A stretch of DNA of 64,000 nucleotides from Hymenobacter elongatus (GCF_004745955.1 NZ_SRLD01000030.1:1-64000); one strand, 5' to 3'; shown: positions 14,323-23,666, numbered from the stretch's first letter. A program made the numbers and translations. The notes: generated by a model from the sequence alone, not told the origin.

Positions 14323-17300
14323 CTACTGCACCACCAGCTTGCGGGTGAGGACTCCGGCGGCACTACGCACTTGCAGCGTGTAGATGCCAGCAGCCAGGCC
14401 CGTTGTGGGCACGCTCGCGCGCAACTCCCGACCAGCGGCCGTTGCGGTTTGCTGCCACACCCGCTGACCCACGCTGTTCACCAAAACCAGCTCGGCCTGC
14501 CCGGTCACGCCGCTAGCTACCACCGTTACCGGGGCTTTGCTGGCAGCTGGGTTAGGATAGAGCTGTAGCTCGCCAGTCCAGGCGGCTGCCTTGCCACCGG
14601 CCAATACCGTGGCCTGGTGCAGGTGCAGCACAAAACGAGTAGTGCTCAGGCCCGCGCCGAGCGGCACGGTGTAGGCGCCCTGGCGCAGGTCGTGCCACTG
14701 GCCGCTGAGCTTATCTTCCAGCCACACCGGCTCCGTAGCCGCAAAGTTCAGCAGCTGAGCGGGAGCGAAAGTGTAGGTACCGGCCACTGCCACATGCACG
14801 CCCAAAGCCAGGCTGCGGGGAGTAGCGCCGGCGGGCAAGCCCTGGATAGCCAGGCCTTCGGTGCCAACTGACTGATAGAGCGTTGGCTGGTCGCCGCCGT
14901 TGAGTTGCACTTTTAGCGCGTCATACTGCGAGTCGAAGCCCGGAGTCGCGCCGTTTTCCTCATACACGTAGAAATCGTCCTGGTTGGCAGCGCCGGTAGC
15001 GCCCGCGCGCTGCAGCGTGAGCTGGAGCAAGGGCCGCGTTTCGGTCTGGGCCGGACGAGCGTAGGTAGGGTCACTGAAAGTTGTTTCGCGCGACGCGTTG
15101 GCAAATGCTACGCTGCCCGAAGCCCCGGCCGTGCTTACGCGCACGAAGAAGGCCTGGCCCATGGGCAGGATGTTGGTACCCACGCCGTTGACGTAGGCCG
15201 TGTATCCCCCGTCGTACTGGCCAGTGGAGCGGTACACGTACGCGGCGGCATCCACGTTGGTGCGGCTCACCCGGTTCCAGTCAATCGGCGACGGATACGG
15301 ATTACCGATCAGCTGCCAGCCCGCGTCGGCCTCCGTGCTGCGCGTCAGGCCGCCAACGGCTACGGCGCCCGTAATCAGCGTAGGGCCCGTCAGCTCGAAG
15401 AAGTTGCCCGCCGGCTGGTTGATCGTCAATCCTCGGCTGAGGGTCAGAGACTGGTTGGCCGCGGCCGGCGAAGCCCAGCCCTGGTCGAAGCTGGAACTAC
15501 CGGCTACAGTACCCACCCGCGTCTGGTCGTAGGCAAACACGGTGGGGAAAGGCGTGACTGCGCCCGGCGCGGCGGCCGAGTTGTACGTGGCGTTGATCTG
15601 CATCGGGCCGGGGTTCTGCGCCCCGGGAAGAACCGGGAAAATGGCCAGGTTATTAAGCGTCGCGCCGCCAACCGCCGGCGAGAAGTGGCGGTATCCAAAA
15701 CCGGAGTTACTGGCCACGTCGATGTAGCGCTGCACGACGGTGGCTCCTGTAACAATGCCGCCGTTGTTGTACACCATGGCCGTGCCCACGTTGTTCGACA
15801 AGATCAGGAAGCGTTGGCTATTGGTGTTCAGATTGCCGGTCAGCGTCAGCAAACGCTGAATTTCTACCTGCCCGCCTAGTGTAGCACCAGCGCCACCCAC
15901 GGTCAGGTTGCGGAACTGGGTGATGGTAGTGCCGCCCACGGTTTGCGTGGTAGCGCCCGTTAGTACTACGCTGGCGTTGTCAACGGCGGTGAAGGTGCCG
16001 TTGTTCACAAAGTCACCGGTTACGGTGAGGCTGCCGCCATTGCTGATGGTGAGCTGACCACCATTTTTTATCGTGATGGTGCGGGCCGTAGGCGTGGTGC
16101 CGGTCACCACGGGGTAGCGCGTGAGGCCCGTCGTAATAGTTACGTCGTCGGCGGCCGTGGGCACTACGCCGCCCGACCAGTTAGAGCCCAGCGTCCAGCT
16201 CGTGGAGATGTTGCCGGTCCAGGTGAAGTTGCCGACCACCGGGCTACGGTATGCCACGGTCTGCTGCACGCCATTGGCCCCAGCCAGAGTGTAGAGATCC
16301 GTGCCGAGCGTCACCGTCTTGGTTTCGCTTAGCAGAATGGGCAGGCTGGTACCCGTGCTCCAGGTATTGGCAGTCGGGTTGTAGACATACACCGTGTTGA
16401 AAAACGTCGGGTTGTTATTGAAGTAGTTGTCTTTGCCGCCTACTACATAGATGTTGCCATCGGCTCCGAGGGTGGCACCGGCTTGGTTGACGCCCACCGG
16501 CAACGGTGCCAGCGTGGTCCAGGTATTGGTGGTGGGGTTGTAAGCTACGTGTGAGGTGATGGCCGTGGCCCCGGCATTGCTACTTTGCGTGCCTCCGATG
16601 ATGTGCATGGTGCCGCTGGCATCCTTCACAGCTACGTGGCCGTGCCGCCCAACCGGCATGGGCGCGCCAGTACTCCAGGTGTTGGTGGCGGGGGTGTAAA
16701 TCTGGGTTCCGGTATAGGAAAGGTTCCCGCCAGCGTCATAGCCGCCGAAAACATATATTCTGCCGTCGGCTCCCGTTGCCGCGCCAGCCAGCCACACCGC
16801 CACGGGAATGGCGGCAAGCGGTGCCCACACATTGGTGGTTGGATTATAGCGGTAGCAACTGCTGGTAAAACCATTGATATCTACCCCGCTGAAGCTATAT
16901 ACCAGCTCATCCGTGCCCACGGCCGAGGCGTGCCCACGGACTGCGCTGGGGTTATTAGCCCCAGCACTCCAGGAGTTTGTGGTGGGGTTGTAGATTTCCA
17001 GGCTGCTGTTCAGGGCAGGGGCGCTGTTAAGATCACCGATGTAGCCACCCCACACGTAGAGCTTGCCGCCCGTGGCGGTGGCGGCGTGCTGGCTGCGGGC
17101 GAGGCTCATGCTGGCCACGGCCGTCCAGGCGGCCGTGGTGCGCGATGGAGCAACGCTGCCATCGGCCGCGCGCCGGCTTATGGCGCGCATGGCAGGCATA
17201 TTGCTCGTTAGGCCGGGGTAATATTGCCCGGGAACAAGTTGGCGGCTAGTATTTTGCTGGGCAAACGCCGACTGATAGGCGGGTGCTGCCAGCACAATAA

Positions 17301-17328
17301 GTGCCAGTGCGGGTAAAATCTTTCTCAT
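14323..17328 (-). CDS. Large secreted Kelch-repeat protein with T9SS type A sorting domain
   Basis: A 1001-residue secreted protein. The signal peptide is LPALALIVLAAPAYQSAFAQ. Residues ~65-370 hold repeated Kelch units, each with YNPTTNxW followed by a Gly-rich YVWGGY or YVFGGY-like strand, predicting a beta-propeller. A middle region (about 375-480) has TWTGNISTSWTLGSNWSGGVVPTAADDVT, typical of secreted Bacteroidota proteins. The last ~80 residues (LQLYPNPAASKAPVTV ... GLAAGIYTLQVRS ... RKLVVQ) are a T9SS type A domain, directing export across the outer membrane. The ligand is unknown. No enzymatic motif was seen. Confidence 0.92.
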   Translation of the reverse strand: MRKILPALALIVLAAPAYQSAFAQQNTSRQLVPGQYYPGLTSNMPAMRAISRRAADGSVAPSRTTAAWTAVASMSLARSQHAATATGGKLYVWGGYIGDLNSAPALNSSLEIYNPTTNSWSAGANNPSAVRGHASAVGTDELVYSFSGVDINGFTSSCYRYNPTTNVWAPLAAIPVAVWLAGAATGADGRIYVFGGYDAGGNLSYTGTQIYTPATNTWSTGAPMPVGRHGHVAVKDASGTMHIIGGTQSSNAGATAITSHVAYNPTTNTWTTLAPLPVGVNQAGATLGADGNIYVVGGKDNYFNNNPTFFNTVYVYNPTANTWSTGTSLPILLSETKTVTLGTDLYTLAGANGVQQTVAYRSPVVGNFTWTGNISTSWTLGSNWSGGVVPTAADDVTITTGLTRYPVVTGTTPTARTITIKNGGQLTISNGGSLTVTGDFVNNGTFTAVDNASVVLTGATTQTVGGTTITQFRNLTVGGAGATLGGQVEIQRLLTLTGNLNTNSQRFLILSNNVGTAMVYNNGGIVTGATVVQRYIDVASNSGFGYRHFSPAVGGATLNNLAIFPVLPGAQNPGPMQINATYNSAAAPGAVTPFPTVFAYDQTRVGTVAGSSSFDQGWASPAAANQSLTLSRGLTINQPAGNFFELTGPTLITGAVAVGGLTRSTEADAGWQLIGNPYPSPIDWNRVSRTNVDAAAYVYRSTGQYDGGYTAYVNGVGTNILPMGQAFFVRVSTAGASGSVAFANASRETTFSDPTYARPAQTETRPLLQLTLQRAGATGAANQDDFYVYEENGATPGFDSQYDALKVQLNGGDQPTLYQSVGTEGLAIQGLPAGATPRSLALGVHVAVAGTYTFAPAQLLNFAATEPVWLEDKLSGQWHDLRQGAYTVPLGAGLSTTRFVLHLHQATVLAGGKAAAWTGELQLYPNPAASKAPVTVVASGVTGQAELVLVNSVGQRVWQQTATAAGRELRASVPTTGLAAGIYTLQVRSAAGVLTRKLVVQ

Positions 17329-18124
17329 AAGCTGCGGTGTGGAAAAAGAGATAAGAAGACGGGTATAAAAGCGGGGAAAACAGAACAGGACGAAATTGAA
17401 TTTTTCAAACCCAGATGCAATAATATCACGATATTATCGAAATCTCATCATTCATTCCCGAAGATTTATCCACCCGGCTACTTCATCAGATAATGACCCG
17501 CTATCGATAGGAATAGTAGCGCTACCGGCGCAGGCTTCTGCCGAAAAAACTACTCCGCTTAGCCTATTATTACCGAGCACCCACGGGTGGCCTACCCCCA
17601 GAACAGGGCCGGAGTGTTGGCAGACTTTTGCCTGGTTTCAAGGTATACTCAGAGTGTGTTCGGGAATTGGTGAAAACCACCTTTGTGTCCTGCTCATCCG
17701 GCGTCTGCGGAGCGCAGCAGAGTCGAACAATCGTTACCGCTTCGGCAAAAAGCCGCTAACGGCGCGGTGGAAATGCTTCGATAAGCGGACGCCAGATCGG
17801 GCAGGACACGAAAAGTAAAATCCCAAACAGGCTCTTACCGGTGAGGTGCTACCTACGCTCGGGCGAGCAGGGCTAGCCCAGCAGCTGATAAAGCACGCAG
17901 TAAGCGGCCCCATTACTCGCCCCAACACGCACCCTCCCGGCCGGGCTGCGGGCCGACAGCCGCTTCCCAGGCATACCACGGTACGGAAAGTCTGCCCGGC
18001 GGCGCACTCTGTAATATTTCTTCAACCTTTGTGCTCTGCCCGCTCCCAGTACTCGGCCCACGACCCGCCCATCGCCACCGGGTCCGCAGCCGGGTGGTCG
18101 TGCCATTTGCCAAATTCAGCCCCA
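17329..18124. other. Long intergenic region between divergent genes
   Basis: About 800 bp without a supported gene. Two short plus-strand frames (17396-17818 and the part upstream of 18125) have no recognisable content. The region should carry the promoters of the Kelch protein (minus) and pncB (plus). A long imperfect inverted repeat at 17686-17807 is listed separately. Confidence 0.5.
17686..17807. repeat. Imperfect long inverted repeat (BIME-like)
   Basis: TGTCCTGCTCATCCGGCGTC at 17686-17705 pairs with the reverse complement of GACGCCAGATCGGGCAGGACA ending at 17807, apart from a short central mismatch block. The interior contains further short palindromes (CGGAGCGCAGCAG, GCTTCGGCAAAAAGCC). 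It resembles a REP-pair; other copies would have to be sought elsewhere in the genome. Confidence 0.45.
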
Positions 18125-19624
18125 ATGACTATGTCTAGCTCCCAGGAAAACGCGCCTCTTTCGGGCCTCTACGCCTCTTCCCTCAGCCTAGTCACCGACC
18201 TCTACCAGCTCACGATGAGCTATGGCTACTGGAAGCAAGGCCTGCAAGACCGGGAGGCAGTTTTTCACCTGTATTTCCGGCGCCCCCCGTTTGGCGGGGG
18301 CTACGCCGTGTGCGCCGGTCTGGCCTACGCCGCCGACTGGCTCAATAACCTGCGCTTCGCGGAGGCCGACCTGACCTACCTGGCCAGCTTACGCGGCAAA
18401 AACGCGCCGTTGTTTCCGCCGGAGTTTCTTGCCTACCTGCGCGACCTGCGCTTCACCTGCGACGTGGATGCTATGGCGGAAGGAACGGTGGTGTTTGCCA
18501 ACGAGCCGCTGCTGCGCATTAAAGGCCCTTTGCTCCAGGCCCAGCTCCTGGAAACGGCTCTGCTCACGCTGCTCAATTTCCAGACGCTGATTGCCACCAA
18601 GGCGGCCCGAATTCGCGAGGCGGCCGGCGACGACCAGGTATTCGAGTTTGGCCTGCGCCGCGCCCAAGGCTTCGACGGGGGCCTGGGAGCCAGCCGCGCC
18701 GCCTACCTCGGCGGGGCCGATGGCACCTCCAACCTGCTGGCGGGCCAGCACTTCGGCATTCCGGTGCGCGGTACCCACGCCCACAGCTGGGTGATGTCGT
18801 TCGAGGATGAAGAAGCAGCGTTTGAAGCCTACGCCGACGCCTTCCCCGACGATGCCGTGTTCCTCGTCGACACCTACGACACGCTGGAAGGCGTGCGCCG
18901 GGCCATCAGTGTGGCGCGCCGCATGCGGGCCAAGGGGCACGAACTGGGCGGCATCCGCCTCGACTCCGGCGACCTGGCCTACCTCAGCCGCGAGGCCCGC
19001 GCCCTGCTCAACGAGGCCGGATTTCCCCATACGCGCATCGTGGCCAGCAACGACCTCGACGAGAACCTCATCACCAGCCTCAAGCAGCAAGGCGCCCAGA
19101 TTGACACCTGGGGCATCGGCACCAAGCTCGTCACGGCCTACGACCAGCCGGCGCTGGGAGGCGTGTATAAGCTGGCAGCCCTGCGCCGGGCCGACGATTC
19201 GGGCTGGGAGTACACGGTCAAAATATCGGAGCAGCTGGCCAAAACGAGCATTCCGGGCATTTTGCAGGTGCGGCGCTACGAAACTGAGAAGGGCCAGCCC
19301 CGCGCCGATATGCTCTACAACTCGGCCGAGCCGCTGCCGGAAAATCTCACCATCGTGGACCCCGTGGACCCTACGCGCCGCCGGCCCATCCGCAGCACGC
19401 AGTACCGGGAGCTGCTGGAGCCCGTGTTCCGGGCCGGCAAGCTGGTGGCACCGCTGCCCACCTTGCAGGAAAGCCGCGCCAAAGCCCAGCGCGAAATAGC
19501 CAGCCTCGACCTCAGCATCCGGCGCTTCCTGAACCCGCACGTGTACCCCGTGGGCCTGGAGGAAAGCCTGAACACGTTCCGGATGAACCTGATTTTGGAG
19601 AAGCGGCCGCAACGGCCGGCGTAG
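18125..19624 (+). CDS. pncB: Nicotinate phosphoribosyltransferase
   Basis: A ~499-residue NAPRTase for NAD salvage from nicotinate and PRPP. Visible features are the N-terminal LVTDLYQLTMSYGYW with FRRPPFGGGYAVCAGL, the core FEFGLRRAQGFDGGLGASRAAYLGG followed by TSNLLAG, the segment VRGTHAHSWVMSF, the IRLDSGDLAYLS substrate loop, and GIGTKLVTAYDQPALGGVYKL. Length matches the bacterial family. The ATG at 18125 (MTMSSS) was chosen over the 93-residue upstream extension, which lacks family similarity; the ATG at 18131 is nearly equivalent. It appears to be a single-gene unit followed by a lipoprotein gene on the same strand. Confidence 0.95.
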   Translation: MTMSSSQENAPLSGLYASSLSLVTDLYQLTMSYGYWKQGLQDREAVFHLYFRRPPFGGGYAVCAGLAYAADWLNNLRFAEADLTYLASLRGKNAPLFPPEFLAYLRDLRFTCDVDAMAEGTVVFANEPLLRIKGPLLQAQLLETALLTLLNFQTLIATKAARIREAAGDDQVFEFGLRRAQGFDGGLGASRAAYLGGADGTSNLLAGQHFGIPVRGTHAHSWVMSFEDEEAAFEAYADAFPDDAVFLVDTYDTLEGVRRAISVARRMRAKGHELGGIRLDSGDLAYLSREARALLNEAGFPHTRIVASNDLDENLITSLKQQGAQIDTWGIGTKLVTAYDQPALGGVYKLAALRRADDSGWEYTVKISEQLAKTSIPGILQVRRYETEKGQPRADMLYNSAEPLPENLTIVDPVDPTRRRPIRSTQYRELLEPVFRAGKLVAPLPTLQESRAKAQREIASLDLSIRRFLNPHVYPVGLEESLNTFRMNLILEKRPQRPA

Positions 19625-19689
19625 GTAACCTAAACGAGAGTTGCCAAACCAGCCAGCGCTGGCTAGCAAGGCTACACTTGCCTCTCCTT

Positions 19690-20103
19690 ATGAGTATGAA
19701 GTACTGGTTTTTGCTGGTGGCTGGTGGCGCTCTGCTTTTTCTGCCCGGCTGTGACTACGACGACGACCGCCTCACCATTAAGAACCGAGGCAGCTCGAGT
19801 ATCTGCGTGGAAACAGCGCAGGACACAGTACCGGACCACCCGGCTCTTAACCAGCCGGAGTACTACTTAAGCAATACCATTCAGCCGGGCGCTTCAGTGC
19901 GCCAAACGCAGATTGGAAGCAATGGATGGCCTTTCGCAGTAGACCGGAGTAAGGATAAGCGGCTCAACTTATTTATTTACACCGCCGATTCGGTACGTGC
20001 TTACCACAACATGAACAGCTTGAATGAGAAGCGGGTGTATCGACAGTTGTCCTTTTCGCTTGAGCAGTTGGAAGCCAGCAACTGGACAATCGTAGTGAAG
20101 TAA
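19690..20103 (+). CDS. Predicted lipoprotein of unknown function
   Basis: A 137-residue protein with an N-terminal lipoprotein signal (FLLVAGGALLFLPGC; lipobox LPGC, so Cys20 would be lipidated). The mature part DYDDDRLTIKNRGSSSICVE resembles small Bacteroidota lipoproteins that begin with a beta-rich domain, but I recognise no family. The start at 19690 (MSMKYW) is chosen over the ATG at 19678 because it puts the basic residue and hydrophobic core at the normal distance. No neighbour suggests a role. Confidence 0.7.
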   Translation: MSMKYWFLLVAGGALLFLPGCDYDDDRLTIKNRGSSSICVETAQDTVPDHPALNQPEYYLSNTIQPGASVRQTQIGSNGWPFAVDRSKDKRLNLFIYTADSVRAYHNMNSLNEKRVYRQLSFSLEQLEASNWTIVVK

Positions 20104-20320
20104 GACGAACTCATACATAGCACATGCAGGCAACAACCGTTGCGGCTATTCCAGTCCGTCCTTGTTCGCATAGAAATTTCAGCCCCAAACTCTGCACACT
20201 ATCGGATAAAGCCTGTACCACTACCCGCTATTCCTACCGCTACTTTTGCATTGTATTCTTTGTAAAAACTCATGCGCCGCTGCTTCTATAGAAGTTTCTG
20301 TGCCTAACCATTTTCTTTTC

Positions 20321-20536
20321 ATGCCTACGCTCCTCTTCAAAACCAGCATCAACTGCGCCAACTGCCTGCGCGCCGTCACTCCTTTCCTCGATGCCGAGGC
20401 CAGCATCCAAAAGTGGCAGGTTGACACCACCGACCCTGCCAAAATTCTGACCGTGGAAGGGGAGAATCCCATTCCTGAGCTTATCATGAAAGCCGTGGCC
20501 CAGGCCGGGTTTGATATTGAGCCCTTGGCCGCTTAG
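20321..20536 (+). CDS. Small heavy-metal-associated (HMA-like) domain protein
   Basis: A 71-residue protein with the ferredoxin-like HMA pattern: an N-terminal strand (TLLFKTSINC), the metal-site motif CANC, a helix (LRAVTPFLDAEASI), and strands with WQVDTTDPAKILTVEG and a final FDIEPL. The CxxC motif fits soft-metal or copper binding in related chaperones, but the usual GMxCxxC is replaced by INCANC, so metal binding is plausible rather than certain. The ATG at 20321 gives the normal domain start. No metal transporter is adjacent. Confidence 0.75.
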   Translation: MPTLLFKTSINCANCLRAVTPFLDAEASIQKWQVDTTDPAKILTVEGENPIPELIMKAVAQAGFDIEPLAA

Positions 20537-20646
20537 CAGTATCACGCCGGGCACCAGCTGAAACCAGCCAAACCACAGACGACCAGAAAGCCCCAACGTG
20601 TACATACGGCGGGGCTTGCTGGTTTAACGGAGCTTGACTCGTTTCA

Positions 20647-20680
20647 GAGGACGGATTGCTTCGCTTCGCTCGCAATGACA
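20647..20680. repeat. REP-like repeat, third copy, interrupted by a MITE-like hairpin
   Basis: GGACGGATTGCTTCGCTTCG continues to CTCGCAATGACA, matching the two copies at 10.9-11.07 kb. Its terminal TGACA is duplicated on the far side of the element at 20681-20832. Confidence 0.75.
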
Positions 20681-20832
20681 TAGGACTTACGCAAAATGCT
20701 TTCACGCAGTGTTTCGCAGGGTTAAACCGCAGTGTTTCGCAGTATTTAACGTCCTCGCACTGCGAAACACTGCGGTTTAACCCTGCGAAACACTGCGTGA
20801 AATGGCACCAGGCGGGTTTTGCGTAAGTCCTA
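20681..20832. mobile_element. 152-bp MITE-like hairpin with 16-bp terminal inverted repeats and a 5-bp target duplication
   Basis: The ends are exact inverted repeats, TAGGACTTACGCAAAA at 20681-20696 and its complement at 20817-20832. They are flanked by the direct repeat TGACA (20676-20680 and 20833-20837). Inside, a perfect 43-bp inverted repeat (20701-20743 and 20759-20801) surrounds a 15-nt loop; each arm itself repeats CGCAGTGTTTCGCAG. There is no coding capacity. It sits 6 bp after the purM stop codon. The structure is that of a non-autonomous transposon; the parental transposase is not in this window. Confidence 0.8.
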
Positions 20833-20838
20833 TGACAA

Positions 20839-21996
20839 TTAAGCGTAACGTAATTCTCCCGCACCTACTTTCAGCACAATACCCGGTTCGGCGGTGATGT
20901 GGCCGGCTACCCGGGCTTCGTAGCCACTGGCCTGCAGGTGAGCGGCTACCGCGGCGGCCTGGGTTTCTTCCGTGACGAGCAGCATGCCGTTGCCCATATT
21001 CCAGTACAGATAAGCGTCGGCGGGGGTGATGCCGGCCAGCTCGGTGAGCTGCTGCATGGCGGGCAGGGGCTCGAACAGGTTGGTCAGCTCGGCACCCAGG
21101 CCGTTTTTGAGGACGCGCTTGAAGTTGTCGGCCAGGCCGCCGCCGGTGATGTGGGCCGCCGCGTGCAGGGGCAGGCCCGCATCCAGCACCCGCGCCACGC
21201 CGGGCGAGTAGATGAGCGACGGGGCTAGCAGCACCTCGCCCCAGGTCGTCAGTTGGTTATTGGTTTTTGGTTCCTGGTTTTTGGCTCCATCACCACCAAT
21301 TCTTAATTCTTCATTCTTAATTATTAACTCCTCCTGATAAGGCGCCAAATGCCAGTTGTCGCCGAACAGGTTTTGGAGGGTGCGGCGGGCCAGGGAAAAG
21401 CCGTTGGAGCGGAAACTGGGCGAACGAAGCGCAACTACGGCCATACCGGCTTTCACGGCCGCGCCGCTCAGCGGCCGCTCCAGACTCGGGTGCAGACTGC
21501 CGATGGCCGTGGAGCACCAGTTGAAGTTCATTTTCGCGCCCGGCCAGCCACCGATGCGGTTGCCCAGCTCGGCAATTTCGCCGCCTGTAATAGCCATTTC
21601 CGCGAAGTTGCAGGCGTCGTGCAGGCCGCGCATCAGCGCGTCAATCACGCCGTAGTCGAGCGTGTTCACGTCGATGATGTTCGACAGGTTCGTGGGCACG
21701 AAGCCGCCCACGATAAGGTCGTCGGCGGTCATGGCCACCAGGTCGTAGCCCAGGGTATCGAACCTGCCTACCCGCTCCGCCACCTCAATCTTGGTCCCGA
21801 TGCCGTCGGAGGAGATGCCCAGCCGGGCGTTGCCGAAGCGGATTTCGTTGGCGAAGCCGCCTTCCAGATCCTGGGCCGCCTCGCCGGGCTTGCCGGCCCG
21901 GTTGGCGAAGGTCTTCTTCGACCAGGCGTAGGCGTTGCGGGAGCATTCGTTGCCGAGGTCGATATCGTAGCCGGCGGGTTTCTGGGAAGAGGACAT
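20839..21996 (-). CDS. purM: Phosphoribosylformylglycinamidine cyclo-ligase (AIR synthase)
   Basis: A 385-residue PurM, converting FGAM to AIR with ATP in purine synthesis. Features seen: GISSDGIGTKIEVAERVGRFDTLGYDLVAMTADDL near residues 60-93, ITGGEIAEL near 136-144, RSNGFSLARRTL near 196-207, and HITGGGLADNFKRVL. It is the last gene of the minus-strand pyr/pur block. An unusual stretch around residues 222-250 (KNEELRIGGDGAKNQEPKT) is encoded by AT-rich simple repeats at 21251-21328 and has no counterpart expected in the family. It does not break the frame. Confidence 0.94.
   Translation of the reverse strand: MSSSQKPAGYDIDLGNECSRNAYAWSKKTFANRAGKPGEAAQDLEGGFANEIRFGNARLGISSDGIGTKIEVAERVGRFDTLGYDLVAMTADDLIVGGFVPTNLSNIIDVNTLDYGVIDALMRGLHDACNFAEMAITGGEIAELGNRIGGWPGAKMNFNWCSTAIGSLHPSLERPLSGAAVKAGMAVVALRSPSFRSNGFSLARRTLQNLFGDNWHLAPYQEELIIKNEELRIGGDGAKNQEPKTNNQLTTWGEVLLAPSLIYSPGVARVLDAGLPLHAAAHITGGGLADNFKRVLKNGLGAELTNLFEPLPAMQQLTELAGITPADAYLYWNMGNGMLLVTEETQAAAVAAHLQASGYEARVAGHITAEPGIVLKVGAGELRYA
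21251..21328. repeat. AT-rich simple repeats translated inside purM
   Basis: The plus strand has GGTTATTGGTTTTTGGTTCC and TGGTTTTTGG at 21254-21283, and ATTCTTAATTCTTCATTC plus TTAATTATTAAC at 21299-21328. The first type recurs inside purQ (28501-28534). The second type recurs between purN and purF (23667-23694). The composition is unlike the surrounding GC-rich codons. Confidence 0.75.
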
Positions 21997-22023
21997 GCGT
22001 CGTAAGTGTGTTTACTTTTTTGA

Positions 22024-22122
22024 ACGTCATGCTGAGCTTGCCGAAGCATCTCGCGTGCTGACGTATGATTACTTTGGCAACATCAGCACGCGAGATTCCT
22101 CGGCTTCGCTTGGAATGACGTT
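22024..22122. repeat. Long imperfect inverted repeat between purM and purF
   Basis: AACGTCATGCTGAGC...GAAGCATCTCGCGTGCTGACG on the left pairs imperfectly with ATCAGCACGCGAGATTCC...GGAATGACGTT on the right. A relative with the same core (TCATGCTGAGC, GCATCTCGCGTGCTGACG) lies at 32598-32709. It fills most of the gap between the two genes. Confidence 0.75.
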
Positions 22123-22144
22123 CTTTTTGGAGTTCAATTCCACT

Positions 22145-23656
22145 TTAGTGCTCCGTGGGTTCCGGGGCTTTGGCGCTGACGGAGGGGACTACGTCGCCGC
22201 GGTCCTTCTTGTCTTTGGTGCGGTGGCTGGTACGCTCCTCCTGGATGTGACGCAGGTACTTGGTCACGTCGCCGGTGGGGTAGTGGCCGGTGAAGCAGGC
22301 GAAGCAGCTGCCGCCGTTGCCCTTATCCTCGGCAAACAGCTCCTGCAGATCCTCCACCGACTGATAAATCACCCGGTCGGCACCGATATAAGCGCAGATT
22401 TCCGCCTCCGTGTGGTTGGCCGCAATCAGGTCGATGCTCATGGCCATGTCGATGCCGTAGATGCAGGGACTGACGATGGGCGGGGCGCTGGAAATGAAGT
22501 AGACCTCGGACGCGCCGGCATCGCGCAGAATCTGCACGATGCGCCGCGACGTGGTGCCGCGCACAATGCTGTCGTCGACCACGGCAATCTTCTTGCCCTC
22601 CACGAACTCGCGGATCGGGTTGAGCTTTTTCTTGACGATATCCTCCCGGCCCGCCTGGCTGCTCACGATAAAGGAGCGGCCCATGTGGTTGTTCTTCACC
22701 AACGCCCGCCGGTAGGGCACGCCAATGGCTTCGGCCAGCCCGGACGCCGCGAAGTAGCCCGACGAAGGCACGTCAATTACCATATCGGGCTGAATACCCG
22801 ACTCGATAACCTTACGGGCCAGCAGCTTACCCAGCCGCACCCGCTCCCGCGCCACCAGCCGGCCGTGAATTACGGAGTCTTCGCGGGCGAAGTAGATGTG
22901 CTCGAACACGCAGAAGTGCTTGGGCAGGTTGTACGGATTCTTGTAGTGAACCTGGAAATTCTTGTCGATGAACACCGCCTGGCCCGGCCCCACGTTCTTG
23001 ATGAAGTCGAAGCCGAGGTAGTCGAAGCAGGTGCTTTCGGAGGCGAAGGCGTAGATGGGGCCTTTCGGCGTTTCGCGGCGGCCCAGCACCAGCGGCCGGA
23101 TGCCCAGCGGGTCGTTGAAAGCCAGCAGGCCGTGGCCGGCAATAACGGTGATGGTGGCATAGGCGCCTTTCACCAGCTCCTGGGTGGTTTCCACGGCGTC
23201 GAAGATGTCGACCACCGAAATATGGTCGAGGTCCTTGAGGCGCAGCTCCGAGGCGAAGGTGTACATGATCAGCTCCAGGTCGTTGCTCGTCTTGGGCAGC
23301 ACGTGGTACTTCTCATGCAGGCGCTTGGCCACCTGGCGGAAGTTGATGACGTTGCCGTTGTGCACCATCGAGAGGCCAAACGGGTAGCTGGTGGTGAAGG
23401 GCTGGGCCAGCTCGGAGTCGCCGGAGCCCTGGGTGGTGTAGCGGGCGTGGCCGATGCCGATGTTGCCTTTGAGCTTCTTGAGCTGCTTGGGCTTGAAGAC
23501 GTCGGAAATCAGGCCGTTGCCCTTGCAGAGGTGGAAGTTGTCGTCGAAGGTGGCAATGCCGGCGGCGTCCTGCCCGCGGTGCTGCAACGCGGTGAGGCCG
23601 AACACGATGTCGTGGGCAACATCATCGGGACCGTAAAAACCTACTATTCCGCACAT
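22145..23656 (-). CDS. purF: Amidophosphoribosyltransferase
   Basis: A 503-residue PurF, the first committed enzyme of purine synthesis (PRPP plus glutamine to phosphoribosylamine). The start MCGIVGFYG exposes Cys2 as the N-terminal nucleophile of the glutaminase half. ALQHRGQDAAGI, GIGHARYTTQGSG and MVHNGNVINF are the expected Ntn features. The synthase half carries the PRPP loop IAVVDDSIVRGTTSRRI near residue 350. Near the C-terminus GGSCFACFTGHYPTGD resembles the family tail. It lies 25 bp downstream of purN in the same direction. Confidence 0.96.
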   Translation of the reverse strand: MCGIVGFYGPDDVAHDIVFGLTALQHRGQDAAGIATFDDNFHLCKGNGLISDVFKPKQLKKLKGNIGIGHARYTTQGSGDSELAQPFTTSYPFGLSMVHNGNVINFRQVAKRLHEKYHVLPKTSNDLELIMYTFASELRLKDLDHISVVDIFDAVETTQELVKGAYATITVIAGHGLLAFNDPLGIRPLVLGRRETPKGPIYAFASESTCFDYLGFDFIKNVGPGQAVFIDKNFQVHYKNPYNLPKHFCVFEHIYFAREDSVIHGRLVARERVRLGKLLARKVIESGIQPDMVIDVPSSGYFAASGLAEAIGVPYRRALVKNNHMGRSFIVSSQAGREDIVKKKLNPIREFVEGKKIAVVDDSIVRGTTSRRIVQILRDAGASEVYFISSAPPIVSPCIYGIDMAMSIDLIAANHTEAEICAYIGADRVIYQSVEDLQELFAEDKGNGGSCFACFTGHYPTGDVTKYLRHIQEERTSHRTKDKKDRGDVVPSVSAKAPEPTEH

Positions 23657-23666
23657 GAGCTTCGCA

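Noticed and set aside
17396..17818. 140-codon plus-strand frame in the intergenic region
   Set aside because: No domain, low-complexity composition, and it spans an imperfect inverted repeat.
20681..20832. Simple terminator of purM
   Set aside because: A 43-bp perfect stem with 16-bp terminal repeats and a 5-bp duplication goes far beyond a terminator, though it may also end transcription.
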